A stretch of 64,000 bases of DNA from Flavobacterium sp. LC2016-01 (GCF_009711135.1 NZ_WMIC01000002.1:124001-188000); one strand, 5' to 3'; positions 26,437 through 35,541 are shown, counted from the stretch's first letter. Made by a program: numbers and translations. Notes: generated by a model from the letters alone, not told the origin.

Positions 26437-26468
26437 TTTTTATTACATTTAATTTCTAATATCTGAAT
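26437..26468 (+). promoter_or_regulatory. Duplicated leader of TonB-like paralogue 2
   Basis: Copy of 25393-25424 with one substitution; it precedes the start of paralogue 2 directly. Paralogue 3 has no such leader. Confidence 0.6.
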
Positions 26469-27302
26469 ATGGAAAGAAATCTTAAAATAACAATTCCGGA
26501 ACCATGCCATGAAAATTGGGACGAAATGACGCCAAATGAAAATGGCCGTTTTTGTATGAGCTGTTCTAAAACCGTTGTTGATTTTACGTCCATGCTTCCG
26601 CAAGAAGTTCAGCATTTTTTTATTCAGAATCAAAACAATACTATTTGCGGAAGATTTAAAAATGAACAATTAGAAACAATCACATTTCAAATTCCGAGTC
26701 GGATTGTTTATTCTCAAACACATTATCATAAGATGTTTTTACTGGCTTTATTCATTGCTATGGGAACAACTTTATTTAGTTGTCAAGACAACGATGGAAA
26801 CAAAAAGAAAATTGCTTCTATAGAAGTTGTTGATAATGCAGAACAAAATCAAGAAGAAAGTGAAGCTCCTTCTGTATGTTATGGACATCAATTCGAATCT
26901 AAAAGAGCAAACTCAAAAAAAACTAGACAGAAATTTGTAATGGGAAATCTAATTGCTCCAAATTCTATTCAAACTGGAAGTTTTAACTATCACCCAATAT
27001 ACAATTCAACTGATTTAGATATTTCTCCAGTTCCAGAAAATGGAATGAAAAAATTCGTTGAGTTTTTTAAACAAAACTATGTTATCTCAAAACCTACAGA
27101 AAAATCTAAAGAAAGAGCTTTTGTTGTATTTGTTGTAGAAGAAGATGGTACTTTAAGCAATTTCAACATCGTTAGAAATACATCAAAAGAAATTGGAGAA
27201 GAAGCCATTAGAGTTTTGAAAACAGCTCCAAAATGGATTCCCGGAAAGCTTAACGGCAAAATTGTCCGTTCTTCTTATATTTTACCAATTACAATTAAAT
27301 AA
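26469..27302 (+). CDS. TonB-C protein with N-terminal Cys-rich domain, paralogue 2
   Basis: 277 residues. The first 105 residues are nearly identical to paralogue 1, with the same C13, C29, C32, C60 and the helix ending in LFSC. The linker then differs completely (EQNQEESEAPSVCYGH and a basic stretch) before a divergent TonB-C domain (about 190-277; FVVEEDGTLSNFNIV, KWIPGKLNGKIV). The canonical YPGG of the TonB domain is replaced by VPENG. Its stop overlaps the start of paralogue 3 by one base (TAATG), so the two are co-translated. Confidence 0.75.
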   Translation: MERNLKITIPEPCHENWDEMTPNENGRFCMSCSKTVVDFTSMLPQEVQHFFIQNQNNTICGRFKNEQLETITFQIPSRIVYSQTHYHKMFLLALFIAMGTTLFSCQDNDGNKKKIASIEVVDNAEQNQEESEAPSVCYGHQFESKRANSKKTRQKFVMGNLIAPNSIQTGSFNYHPIYNSTDLDISPVPENGMKKFVEFFKQNYVISKPTEKSKERAFVVFVVEEDGTLSNFNIVRNTSKEIGEEAIRVLKTAPKWIPGKLNGKIVRSSYILPITIK

Positions 27303-28186
27303 TGGAAAGAAATCTTAAAATTACAATTCCTGAACCATGCCACGAAAACTGGAACAAAATGACTCCAAATGAAAATGGCCGATTTTGTATGAGCTGTTCT
27401 AAAACTGTTATTGATTTTACGTCAATGCTTCCGGAGGAAATTCAGCATTTTTTTATTCAAAATCAAAGCAATAAAATTTGCGGAAGATTCAAAAAATCGC
27501 AATTAGATTCAATAACCATTCAAATTCCTAATCGTATTTTGTATTCTCAAACTCATTATAGTAAAATGTTTCTTTTAGCATTGTTCATTGCTATGGGAAC
27601 GACTTTGTTTAGCTGTCAAAATAAAGATGGTAAAAAGCAAAAAATTGATAAAGTTGAAGTTGTAACAGATACTGTGGCGAAAGAGCGAATCGTTGTTGGA
27701 GAAACTCCTCTTGATCCAAAAGATACTGCGAAGGCAAATGTACCGCCTCCTCCACCGCCTCCAAAAGTTGATCAGGTAAAATTTGTTAACTCTCCAATTA
27801 ATACTAAAAAAACAAGCACTCAAAAATCAGTAAAAATCAATTGCGAGAAGGCAAAAGGAGAAGAAGAAGATGATGTTGCTTTTGTTACAGGCGCTGTAAT
27901 GCAGACAAATGCAGAGTTCCCGGGCGGTATCGAACAATTCTATAACTTTTTCGCAAAAGAGTTTAAACAACCCGAAAACATTTCTGATTCAAATCTAAAA
28001 ATTAGAATTGCGTTTGCGGTAGAGAAAAATGGCTCAATGTCTTTTTTACAAGCTGATCCAGCTATTGATAAAAGCATAGAAAATGAAATTATCAGAGTTT
28101 TAAAATCTTGTCCAAAATGGCAGCCTGGAGAATCCAATGGAAAAAAAATAAGAATACAATATTCATTGCCAATAACATTACAATAG
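27302..28186 (+). CDS. TonB-C protein with N-terminal Cys-rich domain, paralogue 3
   Basis: 294 residues with the same N-terminal Cys-rich domain and helix ending in LFSC. The periplasmic linker contains a run of seven prolines (PPPPPPPK), as in classical TonB spanning segments, and then EFPGGIEQFYNFF and a TonB-C domain with KWQPGESNGKKI. It starts inside the stop codon of paralogue 2. The triplet shares a nearly constant N-terminal 105 residues but diverged C-terminal parts. No TonB-dependent receptor or ExbB/ExbD is adjacent. Confidence 0.75.
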   Translation: MERNLKITIPEPCHENWNKMTPNENGRFCMSCSKTVIDFTSMLPEEIQHFFIQNQSNKICGRFKKSQLDSITIQIPNRILYSQTHYSKMFLLALFIAMGTTLFSCQNKDGKKQKIDKVEVVTDTVAKERIVVGETPLDPKDTAKANVPPPPPPPKVDQVKFVNSPINTKKTSTQKSVKINCEKAKGEEEDDVAFVTGAVMQTNAEFPGGIEQFYNFFAKEFKQPENISDSNLKIRIAFAVEKNGSMSFLQADPAIDKSIENEIIRVLKSCPKWQPGESNGKKIRIQYSLPITLQ

Positions 28187-28229
28187 CGTATCGTTAAATA
28201 TCTCATTCATAAAATTAAATTTAAAACCG

Positions 28230-28237
28230 TAAATTTG
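28230..28237 (+). promoter_or_regulatory. Possible -7 box of dxs
   Basis: TAAATTTG lies 15-22 bases before the dxs start; no convincing -33 element is seen, so the mRNA would have a very short leader. Confidence 0.4.
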
Positions 28238-28251
28238 CTTTTTACCTTACA

Positions 28252-30039
28252 ATGAAAAGCAATTTACTTTCAAACATATACAATCCTGCTGATTTACGTT
28301 TACTCGACGAAACTCAATTACCACAGCTGGCCAAAGAATTACGAGATTTTATAATTGATATTGTCTCTGTAAAAGAAGGTCATTTAGGAGCCAGTTTAGG
28401 AGTTGTAGAACTTACAATTGCTTTGCATTACGTTTTCAATACACCCGAAGATTTATTGGTCTGGGATGTTGGCCATCAGGCGTATGGACATAAAATCTTA
28501 ACTGAAAGAAGAGAAAATTTTCATACTAACCGACAAATAAACGGTATTTCTGGCTTTCCTAAAAGAAGCGAAAGTGTGTACGATACTTTTGGAGTTGGGC
28601 ATTCCTCCACTTCTATTTCTGCAGCGCTCGGAATGGCGATTGCTTCTAAATTAAAAGGCGATTTTGATAAACAGCATGTTGCTGTAATTGGCGACGCTTC
28701 CATCGCAAGCGGAATGGCTTTTGAAGGATTAAATCACGCCGGAGTTACGGATGCTAATATTTTAGTTATTCTAAATGACAACGCTATCGGAATTGATCCA
28801 AGTGTCGGCGCATTAAAAAAATACTTAACTGCTGTTAAAAACGGGAAAAATCCGAGACAGAATAATATCATCAAATCACTGAATTTCGATTATTCGGGAC
28901 CCATTGACGGACATGATTTCCCGACATTAATCAAAGAATTAAATCGCCTAAAAAAGATAAAAGGTCCGAAATTTCTTCACATTGTAACCATAAAAGGAAA
29001 AGGTTTACAGCAAGCTGAAGAAAATCAGGTGAAATACCATGCCCCTGGAAAATTTGATGCTTCGACCGGAGAAATTCATATAAAATCGGAAGAAAATCTT
29101 CCTCCAAAATATCAGGATGTTTTTGGCTTAACTATTTTAGATTTGGCCAAAAAGAATGAAAAAATTATCGGAATCACGCCTGCAATGCCATCAGGAAGTT
29201 CATTAAAATTCATGATGGATGAATTGCCTCAGCGTGCTTTTGATGTTGGAATTGCCGAACAGCATGCCGTAACACTTTCTGCAGGAATGGTTACACAAGG
29301 TATGATCGTATACTGCAATATTTACTCGACTTTTTTACAGCGCGCCTACGATCAAGTGATTCATGATGTGGCTCTGCAAGATTTGCCCGTTATTTTCTGT
29401 CTCGACAGAGCCGGATTAGTCGGCGAAGACGGCGCAACGCATCACGGCGTTTTTGATATTGCTTATTTAAGAGCAATTCCGAATCTGATTATTTATGCGC
29501 CAATCAACGAAATTGAACTGCAAAACATTTTATATACGGCACAATTAGGGTTAAATCACCCCATCGCGATTCGATATCCGCGCGGCAGAGGTGTTTTACC
29601 AAATTGGGAAGTAGAAAATTTCGGACAATATGAAAAAATTGAAATTGGTCCTGCAAAATGTCTAAAAAACGGTACGAAAGTTGCAGTGCTTTCGACCGGA
29701 ACAATTGGAAATAATGTTATTGAAGCTTTACAAGAATGCGGCAATCCAGACAATATTGCTCATTACGGCTTCAGTTTTATTAAACCATTAGACATCAATA
29801 CATTAAAACACATATTCTCTACCTTTGAAGCCATTATTACAATTGAAGACGGGGTTAAAAATGGCGGTTTTGGAAGCGCTGTTTTAGAATATGCAGCAGC
29901 AAATAATTTTAAAAATAAGATTGAAATTTTAGGTATTCCAGACCATTTTATTGAGCATGGAAGCATTCCGGAACTGCAACATTTATGTAAAATTGACGTT
30001 AAAAGTTTAATAAATCTTTTTTCAAACGATTCAAAATAA
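28252..30039 (+). CDS. dxs: 1-deoxy-D-xylulose-5-phosphate synthase
   Basis: 595-residue thiamine-diphosphate transketolase-family enzyme that joins pyruvate and glyceraldehyde 3-phosphate, the first step of the MEP isoprenoid pathway. Visible are WDVGHQAYGHKIL, the ThDP site VIGDASIASGMAFEG with NDN 30 residues on, the Pyr-domain glutamate in VGIAEQHAVT, and DRAGLVGEDGATHHG. The usual GDG is GDA here, and HLGASLG replaces the usual HLASGLG. It is slightly shorter than the 620-residue E. coli enzyme. It may be co-transcribed with the following barrel gene, 34 bases on. Confidence 0.94.
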   Translation: MKSNLLSNIYNPADLRLLDETQLPQLAKELRDFIIDIVSVKEGHLGASLGVVELTIALHYVFNTPEDLLVWDVGHQAYGHKILTERRENFHTNRQINGISGFPKRSESVYDTFGVGHSSTSISAALGMAIASKLKGDFDKQHVAVIGDASIASGMAFEGLNHAGVTDANILVILNDNAIGIDPSVGALKKYLTAVKNGKNPRQNNIIKSLNFDYSGPIDGHDFPTLIKELNRLKKIKGPKFLHIVTIKGKGLQQAEENQVKYHAPGKFDASTGEIHIKSEENLPPKYQDVFGLTILDLAKKNEKIIGITPAMPSGSSLKFMMDELPQRAFDVGIAEQHAVTLSAGMVTQGMIVYCNIYSTFLQRAYDQVIHDVALQDLPVIFCLDRAGLVGEDGATHHGVFDIAYLRAIPNLIIYAPINEIELQNILYTAQLGLNHPIAIRYPRGRGVLPNWEVENFGQYEKIEIGPAKCLKNGTKVAVLSTGTIGNNVIEALQECGNPDNIAHYGFSFIKPLDINTLKHIFSTFEAIITIEDGVKNGGFGSAVLEYAAANNFKNKIEILGIPDHFIEHGSIPELQHLCKIDVKSLINLFSNDSK

Positions 30040-30073
30040 TTATTTTGCACAACCAAAAACTAAAATAAGCCTA

Positions 30074-31075
30074 ATGAAATTATTGCGTTCTACCCTTTTG
30101 CTGTTATTGCTATTGTGTACTTCACATAACTTTGCTCAAATTATTCAAACAACTTTAGACCCAAATCAACTGCCGAAACTTCCATCAAACTGGACTAAAA
30201 AAAATCAGCTGGGTTTTGATATTTCTGAGATTGCTTTTGTGAACTGGAGCGCGGGGGGAACAAGTTCGATTTCTGGATTATTTAAAGGCGAATTTGGAAG
30301 AACTTACGTTAAAGGAAATCATAAGTGGGTAAACGAACTTATTGTTAAATACGGCTTAAATAAACAAGACGGAATTGAATTAAGAAAAACCGATGACGCC
30401 GTTCAATTCAATTCAACTTACGGTTTTAGAAAAGATACCGTTTCAAACTGGTATTACTCTTCAAAATTCAATTTCAATACCCAGTTTACAAACGGTTACA
30501 ATTATCCAAACCGAGACATTGCAATCTCTAAACCTTTTGCACCAGCGTACATTTTCCTTGGAGCTGGAGCTGAGAATTCAAACAAAAAGAAAAACAGAAC
30601 GTTCTATTTCTCTCCAATTACATTAAAGACTACTTTGGTTTTAGATCAATATTTAGCCAATCAAGGATCATTTGGGGTTAAAAAAGCTGTTTATATAGCT
30701 GATCCTGCTGATCCTAATAATCAAATATTGGTTCAGGAAGGCCAGAAAGTAAAAGCCGAATTTGGTATACTTGCTACAGGATATATGAAAACAGAGATTT
30801 ATAAAAACGTTTTTTACGAAAATCGTCTGAGCTTATATACGGATTACTTAAATAAATTTGGAAACGTCGATGTTGATTATGACACCAAATTAGATCTTGT
30901 TGTAAATGCTTACGTTAAAGCAAATATAGGCTTGCATCTTGTTTATGATGACGATATTAAAACCAAAAAAGATGTTATTGACCCAATTACTGGAGCAAAA
31001 TCACAAGTTAACGATGGACCACGAACACAATTACGTCAAGTTCTTGGTGTTGGTTTAGTTTATGCTTTTCAATAA
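30074..31075 (+). CDS. DUF3078 outer-membrane beta-barrel protein
   Basis: 333 residues with a signal peptide (cut after HNFA, about residue 21) and a DUF3078 body: WTKKNQLGFDISEIAFVNWSAGG, then paired amphipathic strands ending in VLGVGLVYAFQ, an aromatic terminal residue typical of outer-membrane barrels. DUF3078 proteins are widespread in Bacteroidetes and of unknown function. The gene follows dxs and ends at a strong hairpin. Confidence 0.85.
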   Translation: MKLLRSTLLLLLLLCTSHNFAQIIQTTLDPNQLPKLPSNWTKKNQLGFDISEIAFVNWSAGGTSSISGLFKGEFGRTYVKGNHKWVNELIVKYGLNKQDGIELRKTDDAVQFNSTYGFRKDTVSNWYYSSKFNFNTQFTNGYNYPNRDIAISKPFAPAYIFLGAGAENSNKKKNRTFYFSPITLKTTLVLDQYLANQGSFGVKKAVYIADPADPNNQILVQEGQKVKAEFGILATGYMKTEIYKNVFYENRLSLYTDYLNKFGNVDVDYDTKLDLVVNAYVKANIGLHLVYDDDIKTKKDVIDPITGAKSQVNDGPRTQLRQVLGVGLVYAFQ

Positions 31076-31090
31076 ATAACTTCTCACATA

Positions 31091-31134
31091 AAGAAACAGC
31101 CGATAAAACAAATATTTTATCGGCTGTTTCTTTT
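31091..31134. terminator. Bidirectional terminator between DUF3078 gene and dgt
   Basis: An 18-bp perfect stem (31091-31108 with 31115-31132, AAGAAACAGCCGATAAAA) serves two convergent genes. Confidence 0.9.
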
Positions 31135-31148
31135 ATAGCAAAAGGACA

Positions 31149-32495
31149 TTATCTCTTTTTTCGTCCTTGAATCATTTCATATAATTCCAGTGCATTTCCA
31201 TCTGTCAAAAGCGAAACATAATGGCAAATATGAAGCAGACGCTCATATAAGTTGCCTTTTTCTAAATGATGTTTTTCAGGAAGCATTTTCAGAATCAGCT
31301 TATCGTAATTTGATGCCGTTCCTTCAAATTTGTTGTTAAATGCTGTAATAAATTTATCTAGTAAAGTCTGGATAATCTGGTAGCCCACAATTTCTTTCTC
31401 GATAACTTCGCGGCTTTGATAAATTTTCTCGACACTTAAGTTGATAATATCATTCATCTGCGCTTTGTATTTGCTTTTATCAGTTAAAGCAAAAGGGAAA
31501 TTTCCAGACAGAATCGCTTCTTCATTTTCGATAAAAACATCAACGGCATCATTGATCAATGCACCAATTGCCAAAGCACGCAAATAACTGATTCTATCTT
31601 CTTTGGTTTCCAATAATTTGTATTTGGCAACACCAATATTATCTTTTACCAGTTTAATCAAGTATTCTAAAGCATAATCTTCAGAAACCAAACCTAAATT
31701 GATTCCGTCTTCAAAGTCAATTATCGTGTAGCAAATATCATCTGCTGCTTCAACAAGATATGCCAAAGGATGGCGTTCAAAACCAATATCGCCTTCTTCT
31801 TTATTGGCAATCATTCCCATATCCTGAGCGACTTCCTCAAAAAATGCTTTATCAGACTGAAAGAAACCATACTTTTTATCGGCAATATTAGTGGTCGGTT
31901 TTTTAGGAAGACTTTCTTTTGGATATTTCATAAAAGCGCCCAGAGTCGCATACGAAATTCTAAGTCCGCCTTCAATTCCCGGACGACTAGCTGTAAGTAC
32001 CGAAAATCCGTTGGCATTTCCTTCAAAATCAATTAAATCCTGCCATTGTTTTGCTGTAAGCTTGTCTTTGTATTTCAATCCTTTTCCAATCGAAAAATAT
32101 TCCCCAATTGCTTTTTCACCAGAATGTCCAAACGGAGGATTCCCAATATCATGCGCCAAAGATGCCGCCGCAACAATAGCACCGAAATCATTCATATGAT
32201 AACCGTGAATTTCTTTTAAATAAGGATATTTTTCAATGATTTTTTTACCAACCAAACGCCCTAAAGATCTTCCTACAACAGAAACTTCTAAACTATGCGT
32301 CAATCTTGTATGCACAAAATCTGTTTTTGAAAGCGGAATAACCTGTGTTTTATCCTGCAAAGATCGAAATGCCGATGAAAAGATAATTCGGTCATAATCG
32401 ACCTCAAAACCTAAACGTGTATCATCTTGTTCTACGCGTAATCTTTTGCTTGTATCTCCTTGACGTTTTAATGATAAAAGTTGTTCCCAGTTCAT
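31149..32495 (-). CDS. dgt: dGTP triphosphohydrolase (HD-domain dNTPase)
   Basis: 448-residue HD hydrolase converting dGTP/dNTPs to nucleoside and tripolyphosphate, controlling dNTP pools. The N-terminus has the dNTPase signature (DYDRIIFSSAFRSLQDKTQV), the first metal His in THSLEVSVVG, the HD pair in AHDIGNPPFGHSGE, and DDICYTIIDFEDG carrying the fourth metal Asp. Its length fits the long Bacteroidetes type. It is monocistronic, with a -7 box 30 bases upstream. Confidence 0.92.
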   Translation of the reverse strand: MNWEQLLSLKRQGDTSKRLRVEQDDTRLGFEVDYDRIIFSSAFRSLQDKTQVIPLSKTDFVHTRLTHSLEVSVVGRSLGRLVGKKIIEKYPYLKEIHGYHMNDFGAIVAAASLAHDIGNPPFGHSGEKAIGEYFSIGKGLKYKDKLTAKQWQDLIDFEGNANGFSVLTASRPGIEGGLRISYATLGAFMKYPKESLPKKPTTNIADKKYGFFQSDKAFFEEVAQDMGMIANKEEGDIGFERHPLAYLVEAADDICYTIIDFEDGINLGLVSEDYALEYLIKLVKDNIGVAKYKLLETKEDRISYLRALAIGALINDAVDVFIENEEAILSGNFPFALTDKSKYKAQMNDIINLSVEKIYQSREVIEKEIVGYQIIQTLLDKFITAFNNKFEGTASNYDKLILKMLPEKHHLEKGNLYERLLHICHYVSLLTDGNALELYEMIQGRKKR

Positions 32496-32524
32496 TTTGA
32501 TATTTTAGATTGTAGATTTCACTT

Positions 32525-32532
32525 CAAAAATA
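32525..32532 (-). promoter_or_regulatory. -7 box of dgt
   Basis: Minus-strand TATTTTTG matches TAnnTTTG, 29-37 bases before the dgt ATG. Confidence 0.5.
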
Positions 32533-32559
32533 CATTTTATTTTAAGATTTTCTTTCTCT

Positions 32560-33021
32560 TTAAAATTCTAATGCCGTACTATGTTTAATTTCTCCCATTA
32601 CAAAAATACTATTCGTATTTCCAATATTTTCAATTGTAGAAAGCTTATTCATTACAAAATCCTGATAACTAGCCATATCCTTTACTAGAATTTTCAGCAT
32701 AAAATCATAATCGCCGGCAATGTTATAACATTCTATAATTTCTGGAAGGGCGACAATATCTTTCACAAAATTGCTTCCCACATTCTTGGCGTGTTCTTTT
32801 AAACGAACGTTGCAAAAAACCGTCATACCCCGATTCATTTTTTGCTTGTCTAACAACGCTACATATTTAGTTATAAAACCATCTCTTTCTAATCGTTTTA
32901 TTCGTTCATAAACTGGCGTAACCGTTAAGAATAATTTACTCGCAAGGTCTTTTGTATTGATATTTGAGTTCTCTTGAAGATGTTTCAGGATCAACAAATC
33001 AGTTTTATCTAGATTTTCCAT
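32560..33021 (-). CDS. Lrp/AsnC family transcriptional regulator
   Basis: 153 residues from the ATG at 33021 (MENLDKTDLLILKHLQ). An in-frame ATG at 33120 would add 33 unrelated residues and run through the promoter region, so I reject it. A winged helix-turn-helix (about 5-60, NTKDLASKLFLTVTPVYERIKRLERDG) is followed by a RAM ligand-binding domain (about 68-150, ECYNIAGDYDFMLKI). It lies back-to-back with metE across a 158-base region full of CAGTAAA half-sites. It therefore probably controls metE and itself, perhaps sensing methionine or another amino acid. Confidence 0.92.
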   Translation of the reverse strand: MENLDKTDLLILKHLQENSNINTKDLASKLFLTVTPVYERIKRLERDGFITKYVALLDKQKMNRGMTVFCNVRLKEHAKNVGSNFVKDIVALPEIIECYNIAGDYDFMLKILVKDMASYQDFVMNKLSTIENIGNTNSIFVMGEIKHSTALEF

Positions 33022-33028
33022 AGTTTTT

Positions 33029-33171
33029 TTTACTGCTAAAGGTTCATTAAAAAGACATTCCCAGTAAATAAATCTTTTAAATTCCAATTTAAAAACACAT
33101 TTTACTGAAATAAACCTCAAATATAAGTTTTAAAATCCATTAACATAAATTTGTTCAGTAAAAAATACTGA
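33029..33171. promoter_or_regulatory. Divergent lrp-metE control region with CAGTAAA half-sites
   Basis: CAGTAAA occurs at 33062-33068 and 33156-33162 (plus) and as TTTACTG at 33029-33035 and 33101-33107. The last site is part of the perfect palindrome TCAGTA-n5-TACTGA (33155-33171). The metE -7 box TAAATTTG is at 33146-33153, so that palindrome sits at the transcription start. Inferred operator array for the adjacent Lrp/AsnC protein. No cobalamin or SAM riboswitch is visible here. Confidence 0.55.
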
Positions 33172-33179
33172 GTGAAAAA

Positions 33180-35510
33180 ATGAAAACAAATAACTTAGGT
33201 TACCCACGAATTGGCAGCAACAGAGAACTTAAAAAAGCATCTGAATTGTACTGGGCTGAAAAAATTTCTGCAGAAGAACTTATCACAGTCGGAAAAGAAA
33301 TTCGCAGCAAAAACTGGCATTTACAAGCTTCAGCAGGCGTTGATTTAATTCCGTCTAATGATTTCTCTTTTTATGATCAAGTTTTGGATTTAACTTTAAC
33401 AGTTGGAGCAATTCCGGCACGTTACCATGAATTGGCAAAAAACAATTCGGCTCTGGATTTGTATTTTGCAATGGCAAGAGGATCGCAAAAAGAAGGTCAG
33501 GATGTTGTGGCAATGGAAATGACAAAATGGTTCGATACCAATTACCATTATATTGTTCCCGAATTCACAAAGAACCAAAAGTTTGAATTGTTTTCTGAAA
33601 AAATAATCGATGAATTCAAAGAAGCAAATGCAATCGGAATTAAAACAAAACCCGTTTTAATTGGGCCAATTTCGTATTTGCTTCTAGGAAAAGAAAAAGA
33701 AGAAGAAGAAGGTTTTCACCGAATTGATCTTATTGATAAATTGCTTCCTGTTTACTTCGAAATTTTTGAAAAATTACAGGCCGAAAACGCCGAATATATT
33801 CAATTAGACGAGCCTTTCTTAGCTCTAAATCTAACTGATAAAGAAAGAAAAACGTTTACACAAGTTTACAACGAAATCAACATTCGTTTTCCAAAACTTA
33901 AAATTGTTTTGGCGAATTATTTTGACTGTTTCGGAGAGAATTTGGAAACCGCTTTGGCTTTGCCAGTTCATACTTTCCATTTAGATTTAGTGCGTTGTCC
34001 GCTTCAATTAGATGATATTTTAGAATCTGGAAAACTGGCTTCAAACGTAAATCTTTCACTTGGAGTTGTTGACGGAAGAAATATCTGGAAAAATGATTTC
34101 AAAAAATCATTAGAAATAATCAAAAAAGCGGTTGATACTTTAGGTGAAAGCCGAATTTTAATCGCTCCATCTTGTTCTTTAATTCACAGTCCGTGCGATT
34201 TAGAATTAGAAACGAATGATGAAACACTAACGCCAGAAATCAAACAATGGCTGGCTTTCGCGAAGCAAAAAATCAATGAAATTGTAATTTTAAAACAATT
34301 ATCGGCTTCAAACGAAATTGACTTTAAAAACTCAATTGATTACGAAAGAAACGTGATTGCAAATGAAAACCGAAAAACTTCAAAATTAATTCATAACAGC
34401 GAAGTTAAAGCGCGTGTTGCCGGAATTACAGCTTCTGATGATCAACGAAAAAGTACATTTTCTGTAAGAAGAAAAAGCCAGATTGAAGCCTTAAAATTAC
34501 CGTTATTCCCAACAACAACAATTGGTTCTTTCCCTCAAACTGCTGAAGTAAGAAGCTGGAGAGCAAAATTCAAAAAAGGAGAATTATCTACCCAAGAATA
34601 CAACGATTTAATCGAAAAAGAAACCGAAGCTACAATTCGTTTTCAGGAAGAAACTGGAATTGACGTTTTAGTTCACGGAGAATTCGAACGTAATGATATG
34701 GTGGAATATTTTGGAGAGCAATTATCCGGATTTACGTTCACTAAAAATGGCTGGGTTCAGAGTTACGGAAGCCGTTGCGTGAAACCTCCAGTTATTTACG
34801 GTGACGTTTCAAGACCAAATCCTATGACTGTAAAATGGTCAGAATATGCGCAATCATTGACTCCAAAATGGATAAAAGGAATGCTTACAGGTCCTGTAAC
34901 CATTTTACAATGGTCGTTTGTACGTAACGATCAGCCTCGTTCTGAAACTTGTACACAGATCGCGTTGGCAATTCGTGACGAAGTGGTCGATTTAGAAAAA
35001 GCCGGAATCAAAATCATTCAAATTGATGAACCAGCCATTCGCGAAGGTTTGCCTTTAAGAAAAGAAGAATGGGCAAAATATTTAGATTGGGCCGTTAAAG
35101 CTTTCAGAATTTCGGCAAGCGGTGTAAATGACGACACACAAATTCACACACACATGTGTTACAGCGAATTCAACGACATTATTCAAAATATTGCCGATAT
35201 GGATGCTGATGTTATCACGATCGAATGTTCGCGTTCGCAAATGGAACTTTTAGATGCGTTTGCCAACTTCAAATATCCAAACGAAATTGGACCAGGAGTT
35301 TATGATATTCACTCGCCTCGTGTGCCATCAAGTCAGGAAATGGTGAAACTGTTACAGAAAGCTTCATCTGTAATTCCGGTAGATCAATTATGGGTAAATC
35401 CGGATTGTGGTTTAAAAACGCGTCATTGGGACGAAACTAAAAAAGCCCTAATTGAAATGGTAAAAGCGGCTCAAGAAATGAGAACTGCCGTTGAAAACCC
35501 TGTGGATTAA
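33180..35510 (+). CDS. metE: Cobalamin-independent methionine synthase
   Basis: 776 residues in two barrels. It transfers a methyl group from 5-methyltetrahydropteroyl-triglutamate to homocysteine. The N-terminus NNLGYPRIGSNRELKKA is typical, and the C-terminal barrel has FPTTTIGSFPQT, EFERNDMVEYFGE and the zinc ligands His/Cys in THMCYSE (near 655), the Glu of TIECSRSQ, and Cys in NPDCGLKTR (near 741). Lone gene divergent from the Lrp/AsnC regulator. The same window also encodes the B12-dependent enzyme. Confidence 0.96.
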   Translation: MKTNNLGYPRIGSNRELKKASELYWAEKISAEELITVGKEIRSKNWHLQASAGVDLIPSNDFSFYDQVLDLTLTVGAIPARYHELAKNNSALDLYFAMARGSQKEGQDVVAMEMTKWFDTNYHYIVPEFTKNQKFELFSEKIIDEFKEANAIGIKTKPVLIGPISYLLLGKEKEEEEGFHRIDLIDKLLPVYFEIFEKLQAENAEYIQLDEPFLALNLTDKERKTFTQVYNEINIRFPKLKIVLANYFDCFGENLETALALPVHTFHLDLVRCPLQLDDILESGKLASNVNLSLGVVDGRNIWKNDFKKSLEIIKKAVDTLGESRILIAPSCSLIHSPCDLELETNDETLTPEIKQWLAFAKQKINEIVILKQLSASNEIDFKNSIDYERNVIANENRKTSKLIHNSEVKARVAGITASDDQRKSTFSVRRKSQIEALKLPLFPTTTIGSFPQTAEVRSWRAKFKKGELSTQEYNDLIEKETEATIRFQEETGIDVLVHGEFERNDMVEYFGEQLSGFTFTKNGWVQSYGSRCVKPPVIYGDVSRPNPMTVKWSEYAQSLTPKWIKGMLTGPVTILQWSFVRNDQPRSETCTQIALAIRDEVVDLEKAGIKIIQIDEPAIREGLPLRKEEWAKYLDWAVKAFRISASGVNDDTQIHTHMCYSEFNDIIQNIADMDADVITIECSRSQMELLDAFANFKYPNEIGPGVYDIHSPRVPSSQEMVKLLQKASSVIPVDQLWVNPDCGLKTRHWDETKKALIEMVKAAQEMRTAVENPVD

Positions 35511-35541
35511 TATTTTATTACAATATAATTTTTGTTTTTTT

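Noticed and set aside
33022-33120. 33-residue N-terminal extension of the Lrp/AsnC regulator
   Set aside because: It would translate the operator region; the conserved helix-turn-helix begins at the ATG at 33021.
33022-33179. Cobalamin riboswitch before metE
   Set aside because: No B12-box or conserved core is visible; the region is only 158 bases and filled with CAGTAAA sites.
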